64,000 bases of DNA from CAIYRG01 sp964446945 (GTDB taxonomy: Bacteria > Pseudomonadota > Alphaproteobacteria > Micropepsales > Micropepsaceae): the NCBI GenBank assembly GCA_964446945.1, contig CAYUQO010000007.1, positions 123,200-187,199 on the forward strand, written 5' to 3'. The position numbers were made by a program, and so were the translations under genes. The notes beneath the pieces were generated by a model, which searched no databases, was not told the origin of the DNA, and saw nothing but the letters and a program-made list of their open reading frames with translations. This document shows positions 8,233 through 17,036 of this stretch, one piece after another (the stretch's first letter is position 1; every line of letters starts with the position of its first letter).

Positions 8233-8835
8233 ATGCGGAGCAGGGTTTTGATCGCCGCGATCGCGAGTTTGTCCTTTGCCGTGCCGGCATTCGCGCAAAA
8301 TATGCCGGTCCGCGCTTATGGCCCGATCACGAAAATCGAGGGTCGTACAGTCACAGCCATGAATCGGGACGGTCAGACCGTGTCATTCGATCTGGCGCCA
8401 AAGGGCCGCATTGTCACCAACGAGCCGCTGGACGTCCGCACAATCAAAGCCGGAGATGTCATTGCAATTGACCTCGTCATGGGAAAAGCGATTCAGGCCC
8501 ACACCCAGGCCTTTGGTCATGGCGCCGCTGCTCCGGCGCATCGGCCGCTCGCCACCAATCCGGCGGCGACCCGCTATCTCGGCGTCGTCACGGCCGCGGC
8601 GCCGACGAGCGACGGCGTCAAAGTCACTGTCGAACTGGAAAAGAACGGCGGGAAAATGGACTTCGAGCTGACCAACAGCATCGTCCATTACCGCAATGAA
8701 ACGGAAAGCATGGCCGACCTGAAGCCGGGGCTGATCGTGATGGCGAATGCCAATCGCGCGGCTGGCGGCAAGCTGGTGTCCGGATTTACCACTATCGAGA
8801 AAGACGGCCACAAACCGGTCGATATCGGCGACTGA
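8233..8835 (+). CDS. Periplasmic protein of unknown function
   Basis: 200 residues with a signal peptide (VLIAAIASLSFAVPAFA-QN). The mature part has two similar beta-rich halves: 'PITKIEGRTVTAMNRDGQTV' and 'GVVTAAAPTSDGVKVTVELE', each resembling a small OB/beta-barrel strand set in which a value is modulated by a 'dial' segment. A His/Ala/Pro linker (HGAAAPAHRP) separates them. It looks like the DUF5666 class of secreted beta proteins, but I am not sure of that. The next gene on the same strand starts 120 bp downstream. Confidence 0.6.
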   Translation: MRSRVLIAAIASLSFAVPAFAQNMPVRAYGPITKIEGRTVTAMNRDGQTVSFDLAPKGRIVTNEPLDVRTIKAGDVIAIDLVMGKAIQAHTQAFGHGAAAPAHRPLATNPAATRYLGVVTAAAPTSDGVKVTVELEKNGGKMDFELTNSIVHYRNETESMADLKPGLIVMANANRAAGGKLVSGFTTIEKDGHKPVDIGD

Positions 8836-8955
8836 GGATCGCGGAACATACAACCAGCGAAATCCGATAACTGCCTCGTGACTTACGACACCCGCATCCG
8901 GCGCAACCGCGGCATGTCCGAGCCGTTGTCTTTCGATGCAGCCGGGAGTCCTGCC

Positions 8956-9132
8956 ATGAGCCACAAAGCAGAAAAATGGGAAAAGAAAGACACGTCCAAA
9001 AGCGATGACGATAAGTTAGACGACGCGCTGGAGGACAGTTTTCCGGCGAGCGATCCGCCTTCGCAAACCGAGCCATGTGCCGATGGCGGCAACAAACACA
9101 AGGCGCCACACCACGCACCCCACCACGGTTAG
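8956..9132 (+). CDS. Small acidic protein with FPASDPPS motif
   Basis: 58 residues from an ATG with GGGAG 7 nt upstream. The N-terminal half is Lys/Asp-rich (KWEKKDTSKSDDDK), the centre reads LDDALEDSFPASDPPS, and the tail is His-rich (KHKAPHHAPHHG). The central motif is widespread in short alphaproteobacterial proteins of unknown function, many near stress-response genes. No cysteine pair, transmembrane helix or signal is present; one Cys follows the motif. It lies just upstream of a peroxiredoxin gene on the same strand, consistent with a stress role, though this is inference. The His tail could bind metal. Confidence 0.7.
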   Translation: MSHKAEKWEKKDTSKSDDDKLDDALEDSFPASDPPSQTEPCADGGNKHKAPHHAPHHG

Positions 9133-9205
9133 CGCACTGCCACGTTGATGCAGACTGGTCTGCCGTAGTACTACCTCGCCCGAGTTCAAATGATGCGAGG
9201 CAGAT

Positions 9206-9865
9206 ATGGCATTGCGGCTAGGCGACACTGCACCCGATTTCCAGGCGGACACGACACAGGGAAAAATCCGGTTCCATGAGTGGCTGGGCGATTCCTGGGG
9301 CGTGCTGTTCTCGCACCCCAAGGACTACACACCTGTCTGCACGACCGAGCTCGGTTACATGGCCCGGATAAAGCCGGAATTCGACAAGCGTAATGTCAAA
9401 ATCATCGGATTGTCGGTCGACCCGGTGACGAGTCATTCGGGCTGGGCGAAAGATATTGCCGAGACCCAGGGGGTCGCGCCGAATTATCCGATTATCGGCG
9501 ATCCGGACCTGGCGATTTCAAAGCTCTACGACATGTTGCCGGCCGAAGCCTCCGGCGATCCCTCGAAGCGCACGGCGGCAGACAATCAAACCGTCCGCAA
9601 TGTGTATGTCATCGGGCCGGACAAAAAGCTGAAACTAATCCTGATCTATCCGATGACCACCGGGCGTAATTTCGACGAGGTATTGCGGGCGATCGATTCC
9701 ATTCAGCTCAGCACAAAGCACCGGATTTCGACCCCCGCCAACTGGAAACCCGGCGAGAACGTGATCATTTCGGGCTCGGTCTCGGATGAGGAAGCGAAGA
9801 AGATCTACCCGAATGGTTGGCAGGCGCCGCGGCCCTACATCCGGATTGTGCCGCAGCCGAAATAA
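9206..9865 (+). CDS. 1-Cys peroxiredoxin (Prx6 family)
   Basis: 219 residues, the usual Prx6-family length. The peroxidatic Cys45 lies in PVCTTE, with the upstream 'FSHPKDYTP' loop. The C-terminal dimerisation domain (TPANWKPGENVII) is characteristic of Prx6/AhpC-TSA enzymes. No resolving Cys is present, supporting a 1-Cys mechanism that depends on an external thiol. It reduces H2O2 and alkyl or phospholipid hydroperoxides in the cytoplasm. It is followed by a strong bidirectional hairpin terminator shared with the convergent MFS gene. Confidence 0.93.
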   Translation: MALRLGDTAPDFQADTTQGKIRFHEWLGDSWGVLFSHPKDYTPVCTTELGYMARIKPEFDKRNVKIIGLSVDPVTSHSGWAKDIAETQGVAPNYPIIGDPDLAISKLYDMLPAEASGDPSKRTAADNQTVRNVYVIGPDKKLKLILIYPMTTGRNFDEVLRAIDSIQLSTKHRISTPANWKPGENVIISGSVSDEEAKKIYPNGWQAPRPYIRIVPQPK

Positions 9866-9883
9866 CCCGGCCAGGATATTACC

Positions 9884-9925
9884 AAACAAAAGGGGTGGCG
9901 CCTTTGGTGCCGCCCCCTTTTGTTT
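9884..9925. terminator. Bidirectional terminator between peroxiredoxin and MFS genes
   Basis: A-rich left arm AAACAAAAGGGG plus TGGCGCC pairs with GGTGCCGCCCCCTTTTGTTT on the right, with one mismatch or bulge. The stem ends in T-runs on both strands, as expected for two convergent genes (stops at 9865 and 9924). Confidence 0.85.
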
Positions 9926-11222
9926 ATTCCGCGGGAGCTGGTAGCGCCGAAGGCGCGCCGGCGAGCGGGGCCAAATCGCTCTTCACTTCAATATCGCTGA
10001 AGCGATCGACGCGCCGCAATGCCGGAAACAGCAGCATCCAAACACCGACCACGGTGATGGTGCCCAAGCCGCCGATCACCACTGCGGGCACAGTGCCGAA
10101 CAGTCCTGCGCTCATCCCGGCGCGAAACTCGCCGAATTCATTGGATGCGCCGATGAAGAGTGAATTCACCGAGCCGATTCGCCCGCGCATATCGTCGGGC
10201 GTCGATAGCTGGACCAGCGCCGAACGGACATACACGCTGATCATGTCGGCCGACCCGGAAATCACCAGCGCCGCCATGGACAGTGCGAAATAGCGCGACA
10301 TGCCAAATATCAGAGTGGCCATGCCAAAAATGGCGACACAGGTGAACATCGCCATGCCGACCCGGCGCCGCAATTGACGCCGCGCCAGGACCAGCGCCAC
10401 GAGTGCAGCACCCATGGCCGGCGCAGTGCGCAGGAAACCCAAACCTGCGGGACCGGTATGCAGGATGTCGCGGGCAAAGATCGGTAACAGCGCTGTTGTG
10501 CCGCCAAGAAACATCGCAAACAGATCGAGCGATATGGCGCCGAGCAGGATCGGCTGCTGCCGTATGTAGTTGATACCGTCGGCAATTCGCTCATAAGTCG
10601 AGCTCTGATGTGCCCGGCGTTGCTGAGGCCGGATGCGCAAAACTGACATCGCGACGAAAGTGAACAGGTACAAACCCAAACAGAGGCTGTAATTCACCAC
10701 CGGACCCAAGTCGTAGAGAAAACCGCCAAGAGCGGGCCCGCCAATCACCGCCACACGGTAGACCGAGGCATTCCAGGCGATCGCCTGCGGCAGCCTTTCC
10801 AGGCTGACCAGGAATGGCAGGAATGACTGCATGGCAGGCTGGGACAGGCCTAAAGCCACTCCCAACAACGTGATCACGCTGTAATACGCCCACATGGCTT
10901 TGACCCCGGCAAGGGTCAGCAAAAGCAGGCCGGCAGAGGCCGTAATCTGCACAATGTAGCTCGCCATCAGCATCAACCGGCGGTCGATCCTGTCGGCGAG
11001 GTCGCCGGCGGGCAGGACCAGCAGCACCATGGGCAGGAAGCTGCACAGCCCGACATAACCCAGCGCCATCGCATCGTGCGTCATATCGTAGACCTGCCAG
11101 CCGACCGCAACAGACTGGATTTGCGTGCCCAGCGCGCTGCTGAACCGGACGCCAAGGTAGAGCCGGAGGTCTTGCGGCCGGGGCTGGAAGGTCCCGCTAT
11201 GGACAGGGTCTTGTAACGTCAC
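9924..11222 (-). CDS. MFS transporter, EntS/MFS_3-like exporter
   Basis: 432 residues with 12 helices. The N-terminal 'DLRLYLGVRFSSALGTQIQS' and 'VGWQVYDMT' segments, followed by 'PAGDLADRIDRRLMLM', match the EntS (enterobactin exporter) and macrolide-efflux-like MFS_3 group. 'IGSVNSLFIGASNEFGEF' in the second half fits as well. No siderophore genes are nearby, so siderophore export is not supported. It is divergent from the RND efflux adaptor gene (about 215 bp between starts), so the two export systems may share a control region. Confidence 0.82.
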   Translation of the reverse strand: MTLQDPVHSGTFQPRPQDLRLYLGVRFSSALGTQIQSVAVGWQVYDMTHDAMALGYVGLCSFLPMVLLVLPAGDLADRIDRRLMLMASYIVQITASAGLLLLTLAGVKAMWAYYSVITLLGVALGLSQPAMQSFLPFLVSLERLPQAIAWNASVYRVAVIGGPALGGFLYDLGPVVNYSLCLGLYLFTFVAMSVLRIRPQQRRAHQSSTYERIADGINYIRQQPILLGAISLDLFAMFLGGTTALLPIFARDILHTGPAGLGFLRTAPAMGAALVALVLARRQLRRRVGMAMFTCVAIFGMATLIFGMSRYFALSMAALVISGSADMISVYVRSALVQLSTPDDMRGRIGSVNSLFIGASNEFGEFRAGMSAGLFGTVPAVVIGGLGTITVVGVWMLLFPALRRVDRFSDIEVKSDLAPLAGAPSALPAPAE

Positions 11223-11437
11223 GGCCGGTTTATATTACCCGATTCTTCTGCGGTGGCAGACTGGCCCGGTTTGTGCCATAGGACCGGTGAAACGCAAATA
11301 AACTCATGGACCGAATGACCGCTGTCCAGCGGGGTTTATTCGCGTCCGACAAAGTTTTGGGACAGATGATATTTATGTCCAAAGGATTGGACGCGACTGG
11401 CTTGGGCGCCGGCACCTCGGGCACTGGAAAAGGATCA

Positions 11438-12817
11438 ATGGGCTACAGCGAACCCTCCTCGAAACGGCAGGCGGCAGGGTATGGGCAAGCGGCCCAGAAG
11501 CGTGCCAACCCCTGGATTCGCCGGAGTCTGCTCGCGGTGCTCGCGATTGCCATTGGTGGCTATTATGCCGCCGATCCCGACCGTTTTCAGTCGATCGTCC
11601 AGTCCGTAACTGGAGGCGCGCCAAAACAGGCTGCACGTGGCGCCGGCACTGCACCACCAGTGCGCGTTGCCGCGGCGACAGTCCAGGACGTGCCAGTGAT
11701 GGTGCGGACCATCGGCACTGTGCTCGCAAAATCCACAGTGACGATCAAATCACAGGTCGACGGACCCTTGCTGTCCGCGCCGTTCAAAGAGGGACAGATG
11801 GTCAAGAAAGGCGACCTTCTGTTCCAGATCGATCCAGCCCCGTTCCAAGCGGCGCTGCGCCAGGCGCAGGCTCAAGTGGAGCGCGACAAAGCTCAATTGG
11901 CGAGCGCCCAGGCCGACGCGGATCGCGCCGTCATGCTGGCGCAGCGGGGAATCGTTTCCGAGCAGCAGCGGGACCAATTGGTTGCTGCCGCCAAAGCGCT
12001 CACGGCCACCATTGCCGCTGACCAGGCTGCGGTGGAACGCTCCCAGCTCAATCTCGACTACACGACCATTCGTTCGCCGATCAACGGCAAGACCGGCCCG
12101 AACATCGTCTATCCGGGCAATCAGGTGCATGCCTCAGATGCGAACGGCCTGATCACCATCAACGAAATTCAGCCGGTGATGATTTCCTTTGATCTGCCGC
12201 AGGGCGATCTTCCGCAGTTGCAGGATCGCATGCGTGAAGGAAAGCTGGTTGCGGACGTCACCGTCCGCAACGATGTGGCCTCAGCCGTCAACTCCCCGCG
12301 CGCAGACATTCCCGTCAAGATCGATTTCGTCGGCAACGTCGTCGATGACAAAACCGGGACGATCGAGTTGCGTGCCACATTCGACAATCCCGATCTTCGC
12401 CTGGTTCCGGGAGAACTCGTCGATGTTAGCGTCCGGCTTGCGACGCTGGATCAGACGGTCACGGTGCCACGCGAAGGTGTCAATATCGGGCAGAACGGAA
12501 ACTATGTTTTCGTCGTGGATGCCAATAACCGCGCACAGATGCACCCCGTGACGGTGCTGTACCAGGACCAGATGATTGCGGCGCTTGGCTCGGGCGTGAA
12601 GCCTGGCGACCGCGTGGTGACCGATGGACAGTTGCGCGTCACCCCCGGTGCACGAGTCGTGATCACACAGCCCGACAATACTGCCACGCAGGCCCAGAAT
12701 ACCGGGAACATTCCCAATGCCTCCGATCCTCAACCGGCTGACGCTGTGAAAGTGTCCAATCCGGCGCCGGTGCGGCCGGGCACTGAGGCGGCGGCGACCA
12801 CCGGGCGCGGTGGTTAG
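11438..12817 (+). CDS. RND efflux periplasmic adaptor (MdtA/AcrA type)
   Basis: 459 residues if started at the ATG at 11438, which has AAAGGA 4 nt upstream and leads shortly into the anchor 'RSLLAVLAIAIGGYYAA'. The frame extends to an ATG at 11306, but that extension is Gly/Ser-rich and not adaptor-like. Domains follow the membrane-fusion order: barrel-sandwich (VTIKSQVDGPLL...VKKGDLLFQID), an alpha-hairpin with Gln/Ala-rich heptads (QAQAQVERDKAQLASAQADA), beta-barrel and membrane-proximal domain. It bridges the inner-membrane pump to an outer-membrane channel; no TolC-like gene is nearby. The permease gene follows after a structured spacer. Confidence 0.88.
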   Translation: MGYSEPSSKRQAAGYGQAAQKRANPWIRRSLLAVLAIAIGGYYAADPDRFQSIVQSVTGGAPKQAARGAGTAPPVRVAAATVQDVPVMVRTIGTVLAKSTVTIKSQVDGPLLSAPFKEGQMVKKGDLLFQIDPAPFQAALRQAQAQVERDKAQLASAQADADRAVMLAQRGIVSEQQRDQLVAAAKALTATIAADQAAVERSQLNLDYTTIRSPINGKTGPNIVYPGNQVHASDANGLITINEIQPVMISFDLPQGDLPQLQDRMREGKLVADVTVRNDVASAVNSPRADIPVKIDFVGNVVDDKTGTIELRATFDNPDLRLVPGELVDVSVRLATLDQTVTVPREGVNIGQNGNYVFVVDANNRAQMHPVTVLYQDQMIAALGSGVKPGDRVVTDGQLRVTPGARVVITQPDNTATQAQNTGNIPNASDPQPADAVKVSNPAPVRPGTEAAATTGRGG

Positions 12818-12848
12818 AGCAGGTCCCGACCTGCTCTGAGCGTTTTTT
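12816..12848 (+). terminator. Terminator-like hairpin inside the RND operon
   Basis: AGAGCAGGTC (12816-12825) pairs perfectly with GACCTGCTCT (12828-12837); a run of six T begins at 12843. The stem overlaps the TAG stop of the adaptor gene. Since adaptor and permease must be co-produced, this is more likely a partial terminator or attenuator than a full stop. Confidence 0.6.
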
Positions 12849-12866
12849 CATGAAATAGCTGCCATC

Positions 12867-12920
12867 TTGTCGCAGAACATGCGACAACCTCATGGTTGGG
12901 GTCCCATCGGTCGCAACCAT
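12867..12920 (+). promoter_or_regulatory. Structured leader covering the RND permease start
   Basis: Two further hairpins precede the permease. TTGTCGCA (12867-12874) pairs with TGCGACAA (12880-12887). ATGGTTG (12892-12898) pairs with CAACCAT (12914-12920), the last two bases of which (12919-12920) are the first two of the permease ATG. No Shine-Dalgarno is evident before either possible ATG (12892 or 12919). The start codon may therefore be masked in the mRNA; regulation is inferred. Confidence 0.45.
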
Positions 12921-15900
12921 GAATATATCGGCGATTTTCATTAACCGGCCGGTCATGACATCTCTTGTCATGGCCGCATTCGTCCTGGCCGGGATTTATG
13001 GTTACGCGTCGCTGCCGGTCAGTGAGCTTCCGCAAGTCGATTTTCCGACCATCGATATCAATGCGTCATTCCCGGGCGCTGATGCGCCCACCATGGCAGC
13101 GGCCGTCGCCACTCCGCTGGAGAAGCAGTTTTCCCTGATATCGGGCCTCGATTCGATGACGTCCCTGAACGCCCTGGGACAATCGCGCATCACCCTGCAA
13201 TTCCGCCTCGACCGGAATATCGATGCGGCCGCTCTGGATGTGCAGACTGCGATGTCCGCGGCGGCGCGTCAGCTTCCACCTGCGATGTTGACACCGCCTT
13301 CGATCCGCAAGGTCAATCCGGCGGAAAACTCAATTGTTTTCCTGACGGTGAGTTCGCCGACGCTGCCGTTGCGCGAAGTCGATCGGTATACGGAGAACCT
13401 GCTGATCGGGAAACTGTCTTCGATCAGCGGCGTCGCACAGGCCGATATTTTCGGTCAGGCAAGGCCTGCGGTTCATGTGTTTGTCGATCCCAATGCCCTG
13501 GCCACGCGCGGAATCGGCATCGACGAAGTGGCGTCCTCCCTGCAACGCGCAAGCACCAATATGCCGACCGGGCAGATCGACGGGAACACGCGCGGCGCGG
13601 TCATCCACGCGGCAGGCCAGCTCAGCACCGCGGCTGAAGTGGCGCCGCAAATCATCGCATTTCGTAACGGCGCGCCGGTCCGCATCTCCGACGTCGCGCA
13701 AGTCGTCGACGGGGTGCAAAACCCCAAGCTCTATGGCGCATGGGTCACCCATGCCGGCGCGGTTCCAGCGGTCACAGTGGCCATCGACCGCCAACCCGGC
13801 GCCAACACCGTGGCGCTGGTTGACGAGATCAAAGCGGTATTGCCGCAGCTCACCGCGCAGCTGCCGCCCGCCATTAAGGTCGATGTCACGCTCGACCGCA
13901 GCGTTTCGATACGCAGAGCGGTGTCGGACGTGCAGATTACCCTCCTCCTCGCCGCACTGCTGGTGGTCGGGGTGATCTTCGTCTTTCTGCGAACCGTTTC
14001 CGGAACTTTCATCCCGTCCATTGCGCTGCCGATCACGATCATCGGCACCTTCGCCGGAATGGCGGCGATGGGCTACAGCCTCGACAATCTCTCGCTAATG
14101 GCATTGACCCTGTGCGTCGGATTCGTCGTCGACGATGCAATCGTCATGCTCGAGAACATCATGCGCCACGTGGAGGCGGGCGAAACGCCATATGCGGCGG
14201 CAATGGCCGGTTCCAGCGAGATCGCGTTCACAATCGTGTCGATGACCGTGTCCCTGATTGCGGTCTTCATTCCCGTGATTTTCATGGGCGGAATCGTCGG
14301 CCGATTGCTGCACGAATTTTCGCTGACGATCGTCATTGCAGTTCTGGTGTCCGGCATCGTCTCGGTGACATTGACGCCGATGCTGTGCAGCCGGCTGCTT
14401 AAGCCGGTGAAAGAAGAGCAAGCGCACAGGCATAACTGGTTTTCCCGGGCAAGCGAGCGCGGCTTCGACGCAATCCAGAAGGGCTACGGCGTGTCACTGA
14501 ACTGGGCGATGGCTCACCGGCGGCTGGTGCTGCTGTTCTTCTTCGGGACGATACTCGCGACCATCCAACTCTTCCGGATCATGCCCGAAGATTTCATCAC
14601 CGCTGAAGACACCGGACAGATCACCGCATTCACCGATGGCGCCAACGGCATCTCATTCGCCGATATGGTTCGCCACCAGAAGGAGGCGGAACGGGTACTC
14701 GCGGCCGATCCGAATGTGGACGGATTCATGAGCTCGGTCGGCGCCGGCGGCACGCGCGGTGGCCTGAATTCCGGGACATTCCGCATCCAGCTCAAGGATC
14801 GCGACAAGCGGCCGCTCGGCGTCAATGACGTGATCACGGAGTTGCGGCAGAAGTTTCAGAAGATCCCGGGCATTACGGTGGTGCTGCAAAACCGGCCGTT
14901 GATCACAATTGGCGGCTATGTCAGCCGTGCCCAATATCAATACACGCTGCAGGATGTCGACCTGAGTGAGCTCTATAGCTGGTCGGGCAAGCTCGCCGAA
15001 GCGCTCCAGCGAAATCCGCTCTTCCTCGACGTCAACAGCGATCTCGATCTTTCGACGCCGTCGATCGAAGTCAATATCGACCGCGACAAGGCAGCCGCGC
15101 TCGGCATCAGCCCACAGGCGATCCAGATTGCGCTGGGGTCATCCTTCGGTGGAACCCAGATCGCCCCGATCTATACGCAGGCGGATCAGTATTGGGTCAA
15201 CCTCGGACTTTTGCCGGAATACCAGCAAAACCCGGAGGCACTTTCGCTGCTTTACCTCGCGACGCCGCGGTCGGCGACGGCGCAGACAACGAATATCGGA
15301 TCGAATGTGCCTTTATCGGCGGTGGCGACGATCACGCGCGGCACGCAGCCTTTGTCCGTCAACCATTCCGGCCAACTGCCCGCCGTCACATTGTCATTCA
15401 ACCTGCCGCCAAATGTCGCCCTCAGTGACGCCGTGGATGAGCTGGAGCGAGTGAAGACGCAGATCGGTTTTCCAGCGGCGATCCAGGGCAGTTTCCAGGG
15501 CACGGCCAAAGCATTCCAGGATTCGCAGAAAGGACTCGGTTTCCTGCTGATCGGTGCAATTCTCGTTGTCTACATCGTGCTCGGCATCCTCTATGAGAGC
15601 TACATTCACCCGCTGACGATTCTTTCCGGACTGCCATCCGCCGCGGTCGGGGCGCTGATCACGCTGTGGCTGTTCCATTATTCGCTGACGCTCTATGCCT
15701 TTGTCGGCATGATCATGCTGGTCGGCATCGTGAAGAAGAACGCCATCATGATGGTCGACTTCGCATTGGCGCGGGAGCGCGCGGGCGAAATGGACGCGGA
15801 GACAGCGATCATGAAAGCGGCCGTCATCCGTTTCCGCCCCATCATGATGACCACCATGGCGGCGCTGATGGGCACATTTCCGATTGCGATAGGTCTTGGT

Positions 15901-16065
15901 TCCAGCAGCGAGGGACGCAAGCCGCTGGGGCTTGCAGTCGTCGGAGGCTTGATGCTTAGTCAGGCGGTTACGCTCTACATCACTCCGGTTTTGTATGTTT
16001 ATCTCGACCGGTTGGGCGCGATGTTCTCGGGCGAATCCCGCCGGATTCCGGCAGCGGCGGAATAG
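12919..16065 (+). CDS. RND multidrug efflux permease (MdtB/MdtC/MuxB-like)
   Basis: 1048 residues from MNISAIFINRPVMTSLVMAA, the classic start of this subfamily; an ATG nine codons earlier is less likely. Twelve helices and two large periplasmic loops are expected. Proton-relay residues are present: the Asp pair in 'VGFVVDDAIVMLEN' (helix 4) and the Lys in 'GIVKKNAIMMVDFA' (helix 10). 'GLGSSSEGRKPLGLAVVGG' is the conserved helix 11-12 motif. It exports drugs or metabolites by proton antiport together with the preceding adaptor. The substrate range is unknown. Confidence 0.93.
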   Translation: MNISAIFINRPVMTSLVMAAFVLAGIYGYASLPVSELPQVDFPTIDINASFPGADAPTMAAAVATPLEKQFSLISGLDSMTSLNALGQSRITLQFRLDRNIDAAALDVQTAMSAAARQLPPAMLTPPSIRKVNPAENSIVFLTVSSPTLPLREVDRYTENLLIGKLSSISGVAQADIFGQARPAVHVFVDPNALATRGIGIDEVASSLQRASTNMPTGQIDGNTRGAVIHAAGQLSTAAEVAPQIIAFRNGAPVRISDVAQVVDGVQNPKLYGAWVTHAGAVPAVTVAIDRQPGANTVALVDEIKAVLPQLTAQLPPAIKVDVTLDRSVSIRRAVSDVQITLLLAALLVVGVIFVFLRTVSGTFIPSIALPITIIGTFAGMAAMGYSLDNLSLMALTLCVGFVVDDAIVMLENIMRHVEAGETPYAAAMAGSSEIAFTIVSMTVSLIAVFIPVIFMGGIVGRLLHEFSLTIVIAVLVSGIVSVTLTPMLCSRLLKPVKEEQAHRHNWFSRASERGFDAIQKGYGVSLNWAMAHRRLVLLFFFGTILATIQLFRIMPEDFITAEDTGQITAFTDGANGISFADMVRHQKEAERVLAADPNVDGFMSSVGAGGTRGGLNSGTFRIQLKDRDKRPLGVNDVITELRQKFQKIPGITVVLQNRPLITIGGYVSRAQYQYTLQDVDLSELYSWSGKLAEALQRNPLFLDVNSDLDLSTPSIEVNIDRDKAAALGISPQAIQIALGSSFGGTQIAPIYTQADQYWVNLGLLPEYQQNPEALSLLYLATPRSATAQTTNIGSNVPLSAVATITRGTQPLSVNHSGQLPAVTLSFNLPPNVALSDAVDELERVKTQIGFPAAIQGSFQGTAKAFQDSQKGLGFLLIGAILVVYIVLGILYESYIHPLTILSGLPSAAVGALITLWLFHYSLTLYAFVGMIMLVGIVKKNAIMMVDFALARERAGEMDAETAIMKAAVIRFRPIMMTTMAALMGTFPIAIGLGSSSEGRKPLGLAVVGGLMLSQAVTLYITPVLYVYLDRLGAMFSGESRRIPAAAE

Positions 16066-16112
16066 ACCGCGTTCGCTCCCAACGGCGAGAAGCGCCGTTG
16101 CAGGAACCATCT

Positions 16113-16778
16113 ATGTTGAAACTGTACAATTTCCACGCCAGCAGCACGTCCTATCGCACGCGGATTGTGCTGAACTGCAAGAACATTCCCTACGAATACA
16201 TCTCGATCCGGCTGGACAAGGCCGAGCATCTCGGCGCCGCATATGGCGAAGTCAATCCGATGCGCGGTGTCCCGACACTGGATACGGGTGAAATGCGGCT
16301 CTACCAGTCGTCGGCGATCATCGAATATCTCGAGGAGGTTTATCCGGACCCTCCAATGCTGCCGAAAGACGCCCTTGGCCGCGCGCGCGTGCGAGCGATT
16401 GCCGGGATCGTCGGTTCAGACATGCACCCGGTGACGAACTTGCGCATCCGCAAATATGTGCAGGACGAATACGGACAGGACACGGATGGCGTGAACGCGT
16501 GGATACACCGCTGGAACCGGCAGGGGTTTGAGGCAATCGAAGCGATGTTGGACGCCGACAAGAACCGGGCGTCCGGCTTTTGCCATGGCGCAACCGCGAC
16601 CATCGCCGATGCTTATCTGGTGTCGCACGCCTTTTCGGCGGTTCGCTTCAAGACAGATATGTCGCCTTATCCACTGATCCGTGCGGTCCTTGCCAATTGC
16701 GAGAAGCTCGAACCCTTCGCGCGGGCGCATCCTTCCCGCCAGCCGGACGCTCCTCAAAAGGCCCAGACCGGTTCGTGA
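16113..16778 (+). CDS. maiA: Maleylacetoacetate isomerase / zeta-class glutathione S-transferase
   Basis: 221 residues, the normal zeta-GST length, started at MLKLYNFHASSTSYRTRIV. The N-terminal thioredoxin-like domain carries the glutathione-activating Ser in the 'ASSTSYR' segment and the 'GVPTLDTGE' cis-Pro loop, followed by 'LYQSSAIIEYLEE'. The C-terminal helical domain has 'GATATIADAYLVSH'. It ends in HPSRQPDAP, close to the 'HPxxQPDAP' tail of MaiA. It would isomerise maleylacetoacetate to fumarylacetoacetate in tyrosine or homogentisate breakdown, but other pathway genes are not present here. Its TGA stop lies in the left arm of a palindromic repeat. Confidence 0.82.
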   Translation: MLKLYNFHASSTSYRTRIVLNCKNIPYEYISIRLDKAEHLGAAYGEVNPMRGVPTLDTGEMRLYQSSAIIEYLEEVYPDPPMLPKDALGRARVRAIAGIVGSDMHPVTNLRIRKYVQDEYGQDTDGVNAWIHRWNRQGFEAIEAMLDADKNRASGFCHGATATIADAYLVSHAFSAVRFKTDMSPYPLIRAVLANCEKLEPFARAHPSRQPDAPQKAQTGS

Positions 16779-17036
16779 CCAGATTTGCTCATTTGCGCCG
16801 GAGCGGTTTTTTGCATCGCGGGCAGGAGCGGGGCGAAGCGCGTATCGGGAATACGGGCGAGCCCCGCGACGAACCCGCGTGCAAAAAGCGCCCGGCCCAT
16901 ACGGGTTGCGTTCTCGCGACCGCCCGCGGCGTTGCGGCGCTCGACCGATGTACCCGCATCGCCCTTCGCGCCGCGCCTTGCGGATCGCCACGCGAGAACC
17001 GCAACGCAAACTGAGCAAATCTGGTCACAAACCGGT
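16767..17036. repeat. Dispersed palindromic repeat, copy 1
   Basis: A core of about 220 bp (16792-17011) is flanked by 25-bp inverted arms (16767-16791 and 17012-17036) with one mismatch. The core is about 90% identical by eye to copy 2 at 27.8 kb, in the same orientation, whereas the outer arms share no sequence with copy 2. The maiA stop (16776-16778) is inside the left arm and the lrp stop (17037-17039) abuts the right arm. Inner segments are complementary (GCGGGG with CCCCGC; GTTGCG..TCTCGCG with CGCGAGA..CGCAAC), so it can fold as a junction with two internal hairpins. It encodes no conserved protein: indels between copies break every frame. Confidence 0.88.
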
